Source of the DNA: Burkholderia sp. H160
GTDB taxonomy: Bacteria; Pseudomonadota; Gammaproteobacteria; Burkholderiales; Burkholderiaceae
Length of the DNA: 64,000 nucleotides
Direction of reading: 5' to 3'
Assembly: GCA_000173575.1 (NCBI GenBank)
Contig: ABYL01000003.1
Location: forward strand, 62,001 to 126,000
A model generated the notes under the pieces. That model saw only the letters and a list, made by a program, of their open reading frames with translations. It made no database searches and was not told where the DNA came from. Of the stretch, positions 43,561 to 52,678 are shown in pieces; within the stretch, counting starts at the first letter, position 1, and each line of letters opens with the position of its first letter. The translations under genes were made by a program, and so were the position numbers.

Positions 43561-44508
43561 GTTTTGTCACGTAACGGGCATCGTTCCCACGATGCTCCTG
43601 GGCATTGCACATTCGAAGGGCGCCGGAGCGGTCGTTGGCGGAAGTGCGAATCTGACGAAGGCGATTGTTCGGTGCATCGAACACTACGGTGGTGAAATTC
43701 GTACCAATTCTCAGGTCGTCAAAGTCAAGGTGGGTGGGGCCGAGCCGTCGGCGTCGAACTGGCCGATGGTACGACCATCAACGCAAAAGATGCGGTGGTA
43801 GCCTCGATCCATCCGTGGGATTTGGGCAAGCTGGTCGAGGGCGTCGATCCGGAAATTGCAACGGCGGCGAAACAGGTCACGCTCAGTTCGTTTGGCGCCA
43901 TCAATCAGCAGATTGCGCTCAACGAAGCGCCAAAATGGAAAGCAGGAGAGGAATATTGGAAATCGATGCTCGTCGAGTGCGTGCAGCGAGATTATCTGGC
44001 GCTTCGCAAGAGCTTCGATGCCTATCGTTATGGCGAGATGCCGGCAGGTCACCTGAGCCCGCTGATTGCCGTACAGAGTCTGCATGATCCATCACGTGCG
44101 CTGGCTGGGAAAGCGTCGATGTACCTTTACCACTTCGCTCCGCTGGAGCTTGCGAAGGGCGGGCTCGAGGCGTGCGATGAGGTCAAGGAACACTGGTGCA
44201 ATGCAATCTACGACGAGATGTGGAAGTACACCACCAGTCTCGATCGCAGCTCAATCTTGCGAACCTATCGTGAAACGCCGCTGGATCATCATCGACATTC
44301 CGCATCGATGAAGCATGGCGACATCTTCGGTTGCGGAACGACGATTTCACAGTTCATGGGTCGGCGCCCGATTCCGGAACTCGCACAATACTCAGTGCCT
44401 GGTCTCAAAAGGTTTTATCTCGCCGGACCGTTCCTTCATTCGGGCGGGGCCGTGACGTTGGGCGGCAGAGCGACCGCAATGAACAAACAGAACCAAAAGA
44501 AGGGCTGA
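43561..44508 (+). pseudogene. decayed phytoene-desaturase-like FAD oxidoreductase
   Basis: Coding-like sequence resembling the middle and C-terminal parts of CrtI/CrtO-type FAD oxidoreductases: [33 protein letters not shown], then after a frameshift near 43741-43747 AVGVELADGTTINAKDAVVA and a long domain ending LAGPFLHSGGAVTLGGRATAM. The N-terminal FAD motif is absent, the frame is broken once, and the C-terminus ends early in NKQNQKKG. At least three lesions show that it is no longer functional. The two readable pieces are 43592-43801 and 43795-44508. Confidence 0.75.
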
Positions 44509-44528
44509 ATTAGAGTGTGTGCTCTAAT
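44509..44528 (+). repeat. inverted repeat after the pseudogene
   Basis: ATTAGAG, six bases (TGTGTG) and CTCTAAT form a perfect 7-bp inverted repeat that begins at the base after the pseudogene stop. There is no T-tract, so it may be an old terminator or a regulator dyad. Confidence 0.35.
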
Positions 44529-44869
44529 ACGACGTTGTCTGCATAGAAAAATCCCCTGATATTTTGGTGCTAAATGCCCCGATAAGAGGAATTGCGGGCA
44601 TTGGGGATATCGTTGTTGAGCCGTGGCGGGCGAATTGTCGAAAGTCGGAGGTTCCACAATTTGCAGGTCAACGTCTTCACACCGGCTGCCGCGCGTCGAC
44701 GCTAGTCATTTGATGTACAAAGCAATCTTCACCGGCGGGGACGCAATGCCGCTTTGCCGCTTACAGCCTGATCGACGCGCGGAATTGCAACGAGTATGCA
44801 AGCACCAATATGGCGCAGAGGCGTAGAACGGCCTGAAAGAAAAAATAGTTTGCTGTCATCAAACAAATT
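44529..44869. other. intergenic region upstream of the XRE-cupin gene
   Basis: About 340 bases. A 38-codon frame starting at 44713 and other short frames lack ribosome sites. ATGCCC/GGGCAT arms near 44573-44600 could pair. Nothing was recognised with confidence. Confidence 0.35.
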
Positions 44870-44897
44870 TTGACGCCGATTTTTTTACTGATATCTT
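44870..44897 (+). promoter_or_regulatory. possible sigma-70 promoter of the XRE-cupin gene
   Basis: TTGACG (44870-44875) and TATCTT (44892-44897) are 16 bases apart in an A/T-rich patch. Transcription would start a few bases before the ATG at 44909, which also lacks a ribosome site. A leaderless mRNA is therefore possible. Confidence 0.4.
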
Positions 44898-44908
44898 TAG
44901 TTACAAAT

Positions 44909-45481
44909 ATGAAACGTGATGACAGAAAAAGCACTGCCCCTCTTGTGCTGGGCAGCAAGATTAGAGCGCTGCGCAAGCGACTCCAGCGTACCCTGGACGA
45001 AACTGCAACGGCGGCCGGAATCTCGAAGCCGTTCCTTTCTCAGGTCGAGCGAGGACACGCGACGCCGTCCATTTCGTCATTGGCCGGCATTGCGCAAGCG
45101 CTTGGAGTAACGATGCAGTACTTCGTCGAAACGCCGACCGAAGCGAAATCCGTGCGGCGCGCAGACGAAAGGCAGTACTTCAGCTTTGCCGACTCGGCGA
45201 ATCAGTTTGCTCGCCTCACCAACGCAGCGGTCGGCAGGCAGCTCGACGCGATTCTCGTCCGAATGCCTGCAGGTCAGCCGGCGTCGGAAGTGACGACACA
45301 TGCTGGAGAGGAGTTTCTCTATGTGCTCAGCGGTCAGATATCGCTGAGCCTGGAGGGCAGTACGTTTGTGCTTGATCCTGGTGACAGCGCGCACTTCGAG
45401 TCGACGGTCCCGCACGGCTGGGCCAATGCGGCTAACGAAGAAACCGTGATTGTCTGGGTAGGTTCGCCGAGATTGTTTTAA
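44909..45481 (+). CDS. XRE-family regulator with cupin domain
   Basis: A 190-residue protein. Residues 20-75 form an HTH_3 domain (IRALRKRLQRTLDETATAAGISKPFLSQVERGHATPSISSL), and residues 110-185 a cupin sensor (THAGEEFLYVLSGQISLSLEG, DSAHFESTVPHGWAN). The class includes PuuR and SutR and typically controls amine or sulfur-compound catabolism. The start at 44909 (MKRDDRKS) lacks a clear ribosome site. It lies upstream of the peptide-uptake cluster on the same strand, but 340 bases separate it from the receptor gene, so control of that cluster is only possible. Confidence 0.8.
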   Translation: MKRDDRKSTAPLVLGSKIRALRKRLQRTLDETATAAGISKPFLSQVERGHATPSISSLAGIAQALGVTMQYFVETPTEAKSVRRADERQYFSFADSANQFARLTNAAVGRQLDAILVRMPAGQPASEVTTHAGEEFLYVLSGQISLSLEGSTFVLDPGDSAHFESTVPHGWANAANEETVIVWVGSPRLF

Positions 45482-45825
45482 GCATTGGTAGCTTCGCTGC
45501 TTTCGCGGCGAATCTCCGTTTCATACATTTGCCAGTCCTAAGTGTATGAATCTATGTTGAATACAGAGTGATCCATCGATTCCTTGCGAACGATGGTTAG
45601 GGATTCGTTTTGCCTGAATTTTCCAGTAACCGCAATAAGTACATTTTGGTCTCCTATTTGATATTCGCCGAAGTGGTTTAGGAGTGGCTTTGGTTGTTCG
45701 CATAGTCGGTGGTATGCGGGGGTCATGAAGTAACGGGGCGGTCTCGGACGGGTGCCGCACGGGGGAAAGTGCCAAAGGTGTTCTCTGGCATGTCGACTTG
45801 GGTCAATGACACACGAAGGGAAAAA
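45482..45825. promoter_or_regulatory. leader region of the TonB-dependent receptor
   Basis: About 340 A/T-richer bases with no gene (a 40-codon in-frame extension of the receptor is rejected as signal-free). It should contain the promoter of the receptor. No Fur box was recognised. GAAGGG lies five bases before the receptor ATG. Confidence 0.4.
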
Positions 45826-48582
45826 ATGAAACTCACGGTTTTGGGATCTGCCATACGGAAAATAGTGTGGGCAGAGATTGCGCTGACAGCTGCGCTTGGG
45901 ACCACGGCGTTTGCACAGGTTCAACCGGCGGCAACCGCGGCGGCGACGAAAACTGACATGGCCTCCGCTCAGAAGGATGGGCAAGACGCGAATGCGGCGG
46001 CCGCCGCACCGACCGCGGCATCGGGTGCCGCGGCGGGCACCACCTCGGTGAAGCAGCTGCAGAAGTTCGAGGTGACGGGTTCGCTGATCCGCAGCGCAGA
46101 CAAACAAGGCCGCACTGAAGTTCAGGTCATCACCGCGAAGGAAATTCAGCAAAGCGGCTACACGACCGTGGCCGACTTCCTGCGCGGCACAGCCGTCAAC
46201 TCCGCAAGCAGCTGGTCGCAATCGACGGCTCAGAGCTCGGCACCGGGCGGTGCGGGCCTTGCGCTGCGCGGCCTCAGCGAAAAGTACACGCTTGTGCTCG
46301 TCGACGGGCAGCGCGTGGCCAACTACGCGCAGCCCGTCAACTTCACCGACACGTTCTTCGACATCAACACGATTCCGATGAACATCGTGGAGCGCATCGA
46401 AATCGTGAAGACGGGCGCCGTGTCCGTGTACGGTTCGGACGCGATCGCGGGGGTCGTGAACATCATCACGAAGAAGAACTTCGAGGGCTTGCAGCTCGAC
46501 GCCATGCTCGGCAAGGCCCAGCATCCCGGTAACGCTGAGGGCACCTTCAGCGTCCTGGGCGGTCTCGGCAACCTGACTTCCGACCGCTGGAACATCACGG
46601 CGGCCGCGAGCTACTACCGCGACAGCGGCTCGACGCTCGCCGACCGCGACATGACCAAAAACCAGGACTTCACGCAGTTCCCGGGCGGTAACGCGGCGCC
46701 GCTAGGTCCGAATCAGCAGTCGTACTGGCAGCTCGCGGACGGCACCCATCAGGCGTTCAATCCGTGTCCGCCGGGCAGCAACGCGACGGCGACGGGCGGC
46801 CAGTCGTGTACGTACAACGTGGCGCACAGCGTGTCGCTGATCCCGTCAACGACACGCCTGAACGCAAAGGTGCGCGGCACATTCAAGATTGACGACACCA
46901 CCGAGGCCTATGCGGGTTTTTGGGCGAGCCGCAATGAAACCGTGCAGTTGAACGGTCCGGCGTCGCTCAGCAGCACGACCGACGTGTTCGACCCGTCGAC
47001 GGGCACGGTCTCGCCGGTCGGGCGCACCGTCTCGGCTTCGAACCCCTTCAACCCCTTCGGCGTTCCTACGCGGATCAACCTGACGTTCCCGGACAACACA
47101 CACGTCACCGATACAACCTCGACGTTCCTGATGGCGAACACGGGCGTCAAGGGTTCGTTCGACACCGCGAAGTTCGGCAACTGGGATTGGTCGGCAGAGT
47201 ACGCCCATTCGCAAAGCACCGTCGCAAGCACCTTCAGCAACTGGCTAAATGTGGCTGGCCTCGAGAACATGCTCGCGAACGGCACCTACAACTTCTCGAA
47301 CCCGGGTTCCACGCCGAATGGCCTGAACGGCGTGTTCCAGGATGACAACCAGCTGTCGATCACGAAGCTTGACCAGGTGCTCGCGAAGGCCTCGACGACC
47401 AGCCTGTTCACGCTGCCGGCCGGCGGCGTCGGCCTCGGTGTCGGCACCGAGTTCCGTCACGAGTCGACGGTCATCAACTCGCAGACGTATGCGACGCAAG
47501 GCATCACGGCACCTGCGGACGTGCAATCCGTGAACGGCGAGCGTAACGTCGCGGCCGCCTTCTATCAGGTCGACATTCCGATCATCCGCAATCTGACGTT
47601 CACGCAGTCGGGCCGTTACGACCACTACAGCGATTTCGGCGGCGCCTTCTCGCCGAGCTTCGCGCTGCGCTTCCAGCCGGTTCGCATGCTGACGACGTAC
47701 GCGTCGTACAGCCGCGGATTCCGCGCGCCGACGCCGGTCGAGAACGCGCAATCGGTCTATCTGGGCCACCAGAACCTGGTGGACCCGAACGATCCGAGCG
47801 GCGTGCCCACCAAACACTTCACGACGGAGCAGACGACCGGCAACCCGAACCTGCAGCCTGAGCACACCAAGAACTACAACATAGGCTTTACGTTGTCGCC
47901 GGACGCGACGACGGACTTCGGTGCGGCCTTCTACAAGGTGCACATCGACAGCGTCATCGGTACGCCCGATCCGAACGCGATCTTGCAGGCGAACGATCCG
48001 AGTATGGTCGTGCGTAACGCGGACGGCACCATTCGCTACATCAAAATGCCGTTCCAGAACCTGGGCTCGCTCGATACGGACGGCTTCGACCTCGATTTCC
48101 GCAAGAGCGTGGGCACCAAGTACGGCACGTTCACGCTCGCGGGAGACTGGACCTACGTCTGGCACTTCAAGCTGAAGAGCGCTGGCGAGACTCAGGACTT
48201 CGCGGGCAACAACCTGGCGCTGCTGCAGCCGTTCGGCGCGAGCAACCCGCGCTGGAAGGGCAACACGAGCCTGAGCTGGGATTACCGCCAGCTGACCACC
48301 ACGCTCACGTGGCAGTACACGGGCCCCTACACGAACGCGGTCGCGGCCGAGTTCGGCGATGGCGGCACGCTGTCGGTTGCCTCGTACAGTCAGTTCAACC
48401 TGGTGGCCACCTATCGCGGCTTCAAGAAGTGGACCATTTACGGTGGTATCCAGAACCTGTTCGACAGGAAGCCGCCGTTCGACGTCGAGTGGCAGTCGAC
48501 TCCTGACATCACGGGTTACGACCAATCGCTGTACACGAACCTGGGCCGCTTCTTCCAGGTGGGTGCGACTTATCGCTTCTGA
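45826..48582 (+). CDS. TonB-dependent outer-membrane receptor
   Basis: A 918-residue outer-membrane receptor. It has a signal peptide (VWAEIALTAALGTTAFAQ), an Ala-rich linker, then a plug domain (VTGSLIRSADKQGRTEVQVITAKEI, ALRGLSEKYTLVLVDGQRVA, IVERIEIVKTGAVSVYGSDAIAGVVNIITKK) and a 22-strand-type barrel ending in the aromatic GATYRF. It belongs to the large group of receptors without a signalling extension. The ligand is unknown. The genes downstream, tonB-exbB-exbD-exbD and a peptide ABC importer, suggest a peptide-like ligand. A long hairpin follows the stop. Confidence 0.9.
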   Translation: MKLTVLGSAIRKIVWAEIALTAALGTTAFAQVQPAATAAATKTDMASAQKDGQDANAAAAAPTAASGAAAGTTSVKQLQKFEVTGSLIRSADKQGRTEVQVITAKEIQQSGYTTVADFLRGTAVNSASSWSQSTAQSSAPGGAGLALRGLSEKYTLVLVDGQRVANYAQPVNFTDTFFDINTIPMNIVERIEIVKTGAVSVYGSDAIAGVVNIITKKNFEGLQLDAMLGKAQHPGNAEGTFSVLGGLGNLTSDRWNITAAASYYRDSGSTLADRDMTKNQDFTQFPGGNAAPLGPNQQSYWQLADGTHQAFNPCPPGSNATATGGQSCTYNVAHSVSLIPSTTRLNAKVRGTFKIDDTTEAYAGFWASRNETVQLNGPASLSSTTDVFDPSTGTVSPVGRTVSASNPFNPFGVPTRINLTFPDNTHVTDTTSTFLMANTGVKGSFDTAKFGNWDWSAEYAHSQSTVASTFSNWLNVAGLENMLANGTYNFSNPGSTPNGLNGVFQDDNQLSITKLDQVLAKASTTSLFTLPAGGVGLGVGTEFRHESTVINSQTYATQGITAPADVQSVNGERNVAAAFYQVDIPIIRNLTFTQSGRYDHYSDFGGAFSPSFALRFQPVRMLTTYASYSRGFRAPTPVENAQSVYLGHQNLVDPNDPSGVPTKHFTTEQTTGNPNLQPEHTKNYNIGFTLSPDATTDFGAAFYKVHIDSVIGTPDPNAILQANDPSMVVRNADGTIRYIKMPFQNLGSLDTDGFDLDFRKSVGTKYGTFTLAGDWTYVWHFKLKSAGETQDFAGNNLALLQPFGASNPRWKGNTSLSWDYRQLTTTLTWQYTGPYTNAVAAEFGDGGTLSVASYSQFNLVATYRGFKKWTIYGGIQNLFDRKPPFDVEWQSTPDITGYDQSLYTNLGRFFQVGATYRF

Positions 48583-48590
48583 TCGTGGCA

Positions 48591-48631
48591 GGCCGGCGCC
48601 CGACCGTGCGAGGCACAGTCGGGCGCCGGCC
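48591..48631 (+). promoter_or_regulatory. 14-bp stem hairpin between receptor gene and tonB
   Basis: GGCCGGCGCCCGAC and GTCGGGCGCCGGCC form a perfect 14-bp stem around a 13-base loop, eight bases after the receptor stop. There is no T-tract, so it more likely stabilises the receptor mRNA or attenuates expression of tonB and later genes than ends all transcription. Confidence 0.6.
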
Positions 48632-48744
48632 CGCGTGTAATGGCAGTGGCAAGAAATCCCTTGTGAACAGCCTCGTTCGCGGTTCGTGGCGCGACCAGCA
48701 CCGCGACCACTGAACAGCTGAATCACGCTGCGAGGATCGAAGGT

Positions 48745-49464
48745 ATGAAAGTAGAAGCAAGCATGACTGCGACATCAGCCGTGGACGCGGGCGGGGTCGC
48801 CAGACCCGGCCGCCCGCGCGAATTCGGGCGCAAGCAGCAAAATCCGGTTCGCCGCTTCGGCGGCATCGCAGTCGTCATCGTCCTGCACATCGTGCTGGTC
48901 TATGCGCTGCTCAACGGCCTCGCGACCAAGGTCGTGCAGGTCATTCAGCATCCCATCGAAACGAAGATCATCGAGCCGGTCAAGCCGCCGCCTCCGCCGC
49001 CCCTCCCCGAGGTGAAGCTGCCGCCGCCCAAGTTTGCGCCGCCACCGCCCCCCTTCGTGCCGCCGCCCGAAGTGCCGGTGCAAGCGCCGCCGCAGCCGAC
49101 CATCGCGCACACGGCCACGCCGGTGCAGTCCGCGCCCGTGACGGCACCACCCGCACCGCCTGCGCCGCCCGTCAAGGCTGCCGCGCCCGTGCGCACGGAA
49201 GTCGGTGTCGTCTGCCCGAATTCCGATCAGATCCGCAGCTCGATCGCCTATCCGAAGGAAGCGCAGGAGAACGGCGATACCGGCGAAGTGTTGATCGAAT
49301 TTACCGTCGATCCGGAAGGACATCTCGGCAACGTTCGTGTGGCCAAGTCGTCGGATCACGACAGTCTGGACGAAGCGGCATACAAGGCCGTCAAGCGGTT
49401 CAACTGCATCGCGCAGGGCCAGGCCGTACGCGTGCAGGTGCCTTTCTCGTTCAACCTCAATTGA
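48745..49464 (+). CDS. tonB: TonB energy-transducing protein
   Basis: A 239-residue TonB. It has a single N-terminal membrane anchor (FGGIAVVIVLHIVLVYALLNG, with the conserved His), a Pro-rich periplasmic spacer (residues about 75-150, PPPPPPLPEV and similar) and a C-terminal TonB domain (IAYPKEAQENGDTGEVLIEFTVDPEG, YKAVKRFNC, VQVPFSFNLN). It transmits proton-motive force from ExbBD to the receptor. Being encoded directly behind the receptor, it is likely dedicated to it. The ATG at 48745 follows GAGGATCGAAGGT. Confidence 0.9.
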   Translation: MKVEASMTATSAVDAGGVARPGRPREFGRKQQNPVRRFGGIAVVIVLHIVLVYALLNGLATKVVQVIQHPIETKIIEPVKPPPPPPLPEVKLPPPKFAPPPPPFVPPPEVPVQAPPQPTIAHTATPVQSAPVTAPPAPPAPPVKAAAPVRTEVGVVCPNSDQIRSSIAYPKEAQENGDTGEVLIEFTVDPEGHLGNVRVAKSSDHDSLDEAAYKAVKRFNCIAQGQAVRVQVPFSFNLN

Positions 49465-49498
49465 CCCGACAGATAACAAACCGCGCCCGCTGCGCCCG

Positions 49499-49525
49499 CG
49501 GTGCAGGCAACGAAAGCCTGCACCG
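49499..49525 (+). promoter_or_regulatory. hairpin between tonB and exbB
   Basis: CGGTGCAGGC and GCCTGCACCG form a perfect 10-bp stem with the seven-base loop AACGAAA, followed by GCGGTTTAA. It may be a weak terminator or mRNA-processing hairpin that lowers exbB expression relative to the receptor and tonB. Confidence 0.5.
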
Positions 49526-49573
49526 GCGGTTTAACCCGATTTCTTAAGTTCTACGTTTGAACTGGAGCTCAAC

Positions 49574-50482
49574 ATGAATAAGCGTTCCGTCGCCACCCTG
49601 GCAACCAGCCTCCTGATCGCTGCCGCCGCGGTGAATACCCTCGTGGCACCGCAACTCGCGCATGCTCAGGCAAGCGTAGCCGCCTCCGCCGCGCCTGCCG
49701 TAGCAGCACCGCAGATGAACGCGTCCGCCACCGCAGCCGACGAGCCAGCACCGCCGCCCGCGCCGGCAGCGACGCAATCCGTCGAGAACCCCTACGGTCT
49801 CGGCGCACTGTGGAAGAACGGCGACTTCGTCGCGCGCTTCGTGCTGCTTCTGCTCGTCATCATGTCGATGGGCAGCTGGTACATCATGGTCACGAAGTTC
49901 TTCGAGCAGTTCCGTGCCAGCCGCCGCGCGAAGCATGCCGACGAGCAATTGTGGAGCGCGCCGTCGCTCACGGAAGGCGCGCAGCAGCTCGACGAGTCAT
50001 CGCCGTTCCGCTTCATCGCCGAGACAGCCATCGAGGCAGGGCAACATCACGACGAGGCGCTGCTCGAAGCCGTCGATCGCAACACGTGGATCGACGTCTC
50101 GGTCGAGCGTGCGATCACGAACGTGTCGAACCGGATGCAAGACGGCCTCGCGTTCCTCGCGACGGTCGGCTCGACGGCCCCGTTCATCGGCCTGTTCGGC
50201 ACCGTCTGGGGTATCTATCACGCGTTGACCGCAATCGGCATCGCGGGTCAGGCCTCGATCGACAAGGTGGCCGGCCCCGTCGGTGAAGCGCTGATCATGA
50301 CGGCCATCGGTCTTGGCGTCGCCGTGCCGGCCGTGCTCGGCTACAACTTCCTCGTTCGCCGCAACAAGTCGGTGATGGAGCGCGTCCGTGCCTTCGGCGC
50401 TCAACTCCATGCCGTGCTGCTCGCCGGCAGCAAGCGTCCCGCCCGTCCTGTCGCGGTGCGTTCCGCCGCGACCGCCCCGTAA
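49574..50482 (+). CDS. exbB: ExbB proton-channel protein
   Basis: A 302-residue MotA/TolQ/ExbB protein. The N-terminus carries a cleavable-type signal (SLLIAAAAVNTLVAPQLAHAQ) and an Ala/Pro-rich segment, then three membrane helices (VLLLLVIMSMGSWYIMV, GLAFLATVGSTAPFIGLFGTVWGIYHAL, EALIMTAIGLGVAVPAVLGYNFLV). The signal and linker make it longer than E. coli ExbB, as in many Burkholderiaceae. It couples proton flow to TonB. The start has GGAG upstream. Confidence 0.9.
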   Translation: MNKRSVATLATSLLIAAAAVNTLVAPQLAHAQASVAASAAPAVAAPQMNASATAADEPAPPPAPAATQSVENPYGLGALWKNGDFVARFVLLLLVIMSMGSWYIMVTKFFEQFRASRRAKHADEQLWSAPSLTEGAQQLDESSPFRFIAETAIEAGQHHDEALLEAVDRNTWIDVSVERAITNVSNRMQDGLAFLATVGSTAPFIGLFGTVWGIYHALTAIGIAGQASIDKVAGPVGEALIMTAIGLGVAVPAVLGYNFLVRRNKSVMERVRAFGAQLHAVLLAGSKRPARPVAVRSAATAP

Positions 50483-50513
50483 CCGGCAGTCTGAAGCCTG
50501 AACGAGGTCCACC

Positions 50514-50939
50514 ATGGCCATGAGCGTGGGGCAAAACGAAGATAGCGACGACGTTATTGCCGCTATCAATACGACGCCGCTCGTCGACGTGATGCTGGTG
50601 TTGCTGATCATCTTCCTGATCACGATCCCGGTCGTCACGCATACGGTGCCGGTGCAGTTGCCGAAGGAAACGATCCAGCCGCTGCAGACGACACCAACGA
50701 GCATCGAGATCGCGGTCAATCGCGACGGCGACTTCTTCTGGAACGAGAAGCACGTGGATAGTGCGACGCTGCTGTCGCGGCTGAAGGACGTTTCGGTGAT
50801 GCAGCCGCAGCCCGAGGTGCACGTACGCGGTGACCAGAACACGCGTTACGAGTTCATCGGCCGCGTGATCACGACCTGTGAACGCGCCGGCATCGCGAAG
50901 GTGTCATTTATCACGGAGCCGCCTGCGCGCGGCGGCTAG
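50514..50939 (+). CDS. exbD: ExbD biopolymer transport protein, first copy
   Basis: A 141-residue ExbD/TolR protein. The single membrane helix bears the proton-carrying Asp (NTTPLVDVMLVLLIIFLITIPVVTHTVPV, Asp in PLVDVML). The periplasmic domain follows (VAVNRDGDFFWNEKHVD, EVHVRGDQNTRYEFIGRVITTCERAGI). It works with ExbB and TonB. The ATG at 50514 has GAGG upstream; a second ATG is six bases later. It is followed nine bases later by a second, divergent ExbD. Confidence 0.9.
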   Translation: MAMSVGQNEDSDDVIAAINTTPLVDVMLVLLIIFLITIPVVTHTVPVQLPKETIQPLQTTPTSIEIAVNRDGDFFWNEKHVDSATLLSRLKDVSVMQPQPEVHVRGDQNTRYEFIGRVITTCERAGIAKVSFITEPPARGG

Positions 50940-50948
50940 GAGGCGAAG

Positions 50949-51380
50949 ATGGGAATGAACGTTCCTTCGGGCGGCGGTGGCGGTGACCCGGAAGTGATGG
51001 TGGACATCAACACCACGCCGCTCATCGACGTGATGCTGGTGTTGTTGATCATGCTGATCATCACGATCCCAATTCAGATGCATGCGGTGAAGATGAATCT
51101 GCCGGTCGGCAATCCGCCGCCGCCGCTCACGCAGCCTGAAATCGTGCAGATCGACATCGATTTCGACGGCACGACGACCTGGAACGGCACGCTGGTGCCG
51201 GACCGGGCTGCCCTCGAGGCAAAGCTTGCGCACGTCGCGGCCGAGCCCGTGCAGGCCGAGATTCATCTGCGTCCGAACAAGCTCGCGCCTTACAAGGATG
51301 TGGCGGCCGTCATGGCGTCGGCGCAGCGGGTTGGCGCCACGAAGATTGGGCTCATCGGTAACGAGCAGTACATGCAATAA
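50949..51380 (+). CDS. exbD: ExbD biopolymer transport protein, second copy
   Basis: A 143-residue ExbD/TolR protein. The membrane helix again has the key Asp (NTTPLIDVMLVLLIMLIITIPIQMH), but the periplasmic part differs (VKMNLPVGNPPPPLTQPEIV, HLRPNKLAPYKDVAAVM). Two unequal ExbD proteins behind one ExbB are known from Xanthomonas-type systems and may form a heterodimer or give receptor specificity. The start has AGGAGG five bases upstream. Not a simple tandem duplication, because the sequences diverge. Confidence 0.88.
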   Translation: MGMNVPSGGGGGDPEVMVDINTTPLIDVMLVLLIMLIITIPIQMHAVKMNLPVGNPPPPLTQPEIVQIDIDFDGTTTWNGTLVPDRAALEAKLAHVAAEPVQAEIHLRPNKLAPYKDVAAVMASAQRVGATKIGLIGNEQYMQ

Positions 51381-51390
51381 GGATGCTGTG

Positions 51391-52587
51391 ATGAGAATAG
51401 TCAATCGACGGGTCAAGCTAGCGTTGTCGGCGGCCGTCGTCGGCGTGGTCTTTGCCGCGGCAGCGCTGCCGGCCGCGGCCGACACCCTGCGTCCCGACGT
51501 CGGCAAGCCGCTCAGCGCGGCCCAGGATCTCTATCGGGCGCATAAGTACAAGGACGCGCTTGCCAGGATCGCGCAAGCCGCGGCGGTGCCGAACAAAACG
51601 CCGTACGAGATCTACATGGTCGAGGAAATGCGCGGCGCGACGTTGATGGCGGACGGCGAGGCGGGTGCGGCCGCCCAGGCCTATCAGACGCTGCTCGGCA
51701 CCGGGCAACTGAAGGGCGACGACGAACAACGCGTGAGCGCGACGCTGGCTGGCATTTACTTCCAGCAGCACGACTATGCGCGCGCGATTGCAACGGCACG
51801 GCGTTACCAGAAGGCGGGAGGCAGCGATCCGCAGATGACGGAGCTGCTCGTACAGTCGTACTACCTGTCAAACGATTGCTCGAGCGTGGTCGGTGCGCTG
51901 AAGCCGACGATCGACGCGCAAGTGCGCGCCAACCGCGCGCCTGACGAGTCGCAATTGCAGCTATTGAGTACATGCGCGCAGCGCAGCAAGGACGAGACGA
52001 CCTATCGCGCCGCACTCGAGGATCTCGTCGCTTACCATCCGAAGCAGGCGTACTGGGACAACCTGTTCTCGGCGATTCGCGCAAAGCCGGGCTACTCGCC
52101 GAAGCTCGATGTGGACGTGTACCGGTTGGGCCGCGTCAACGGCGCATTCGGCTCGGTGGACGACTACATGGAAATGACGCAGCTTTCCCTCGTCGCGGGT
52201 ACGCCGGCCGAAGCGAAACAGATCATCGATCAGGGCTTCGCCTCGGGCGTGCTCGGCAAGGATGCGCAGGCGGAGCGCGAAAAGCGCCTGCAGGCGCTCG
52301 CGGCGAAGCGCGCGCAGGCGGGCAGCGATGCGGAGAATCCCGTCGCGCCCGTCGACCAGGGGTTCAACCTCGTTTTCGCAGGTAACGCGAAGGACGGGCT
52401 CGCGATGATGGAGTCGGCGATCGCGAAGGGCGGACTCGACCATCCCGATCAGGCGCAACTGCATCTAGGCATTGCCTACTACGTGGCAGGACAGAAGCCG
52501 CGTGCGGTTCAGGCGTTCCGGGCGGTCAAGGGCACGGACGGCTCCGCCGACCTTGGCCGGCTGTGGACGCTCATGGCGTCGAAGTAG
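51391..52587 (+). CDS. periplasmic helical-repeat protein of the TonB cluster
   Basis: A 398-residue exported protein. It has a signal peptide (LALSAAVVGVVFAAAALPAAAD) followed by helical repeats of TPR type, such as LSAAQDLYRAHKYKDALARIAQA, GAAAQAYQTLLGTGQ and ARAIATARRYQ. The two last helices (AQLHLGIAYYVAGQKPRAVQAFRAV) look like a canonical TPR. It may hand the ligand from receptor to binding protein, or scaffold the ExbBD complex; this is inference. It starts ten bases after exbD with AAGGA as ribosome site. No catalytic motif was seen. Confidence 0.72.
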   Translation: MRIVNRRVKLALSAAVVGVVFAAAALPAAADTLRPDVGKPLSAAQDLYRAHKYKDALARIAQAAAVPNKTPYEIYMVEEMRGATLMADGEAGAAAQAYQTLLGTGQLKGDDEQRVSATLAGIYFQQHDYARAIATARRYQKAGGSDPQMTELLVQSYYLSNDCSSVVGALKPTIDAQVRANRAPDESQLQLLSTCAQRSKDETTYRAALEDLVAYHPKQAYWDNLFSAIRAKPGYSPKLDVDVYRLGRVNGAFGSVDDYMEMTQLSLVAGTPAEAKQIIDQGFASGVLGKDAQAEREKRLQALAAKRAQAGSDAENPVAPVDQGFNLVFAGNAKDGLAMMESAIAKGGLDHPDQAQLHLGIAYYVAGQKPRAVQAFRAVKGTDGSADLGRLWTLMASK

Positions 52588-52678
52588 GCCAAGCGCCCGG
52601 GCTCACGCCCCGCCTTGCGCTCCGATCCGATCAATGTCGCGCCGGCTTCCGTCCGGCGTGCGTACACGCACAGTGACA

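Noticed and set aside
50514-51380. The two exbD genes as an assembly duplication
   Set aside because: Only the membrane helix is similar; the periplasmic halves differ clearly, so these are real paralogs.
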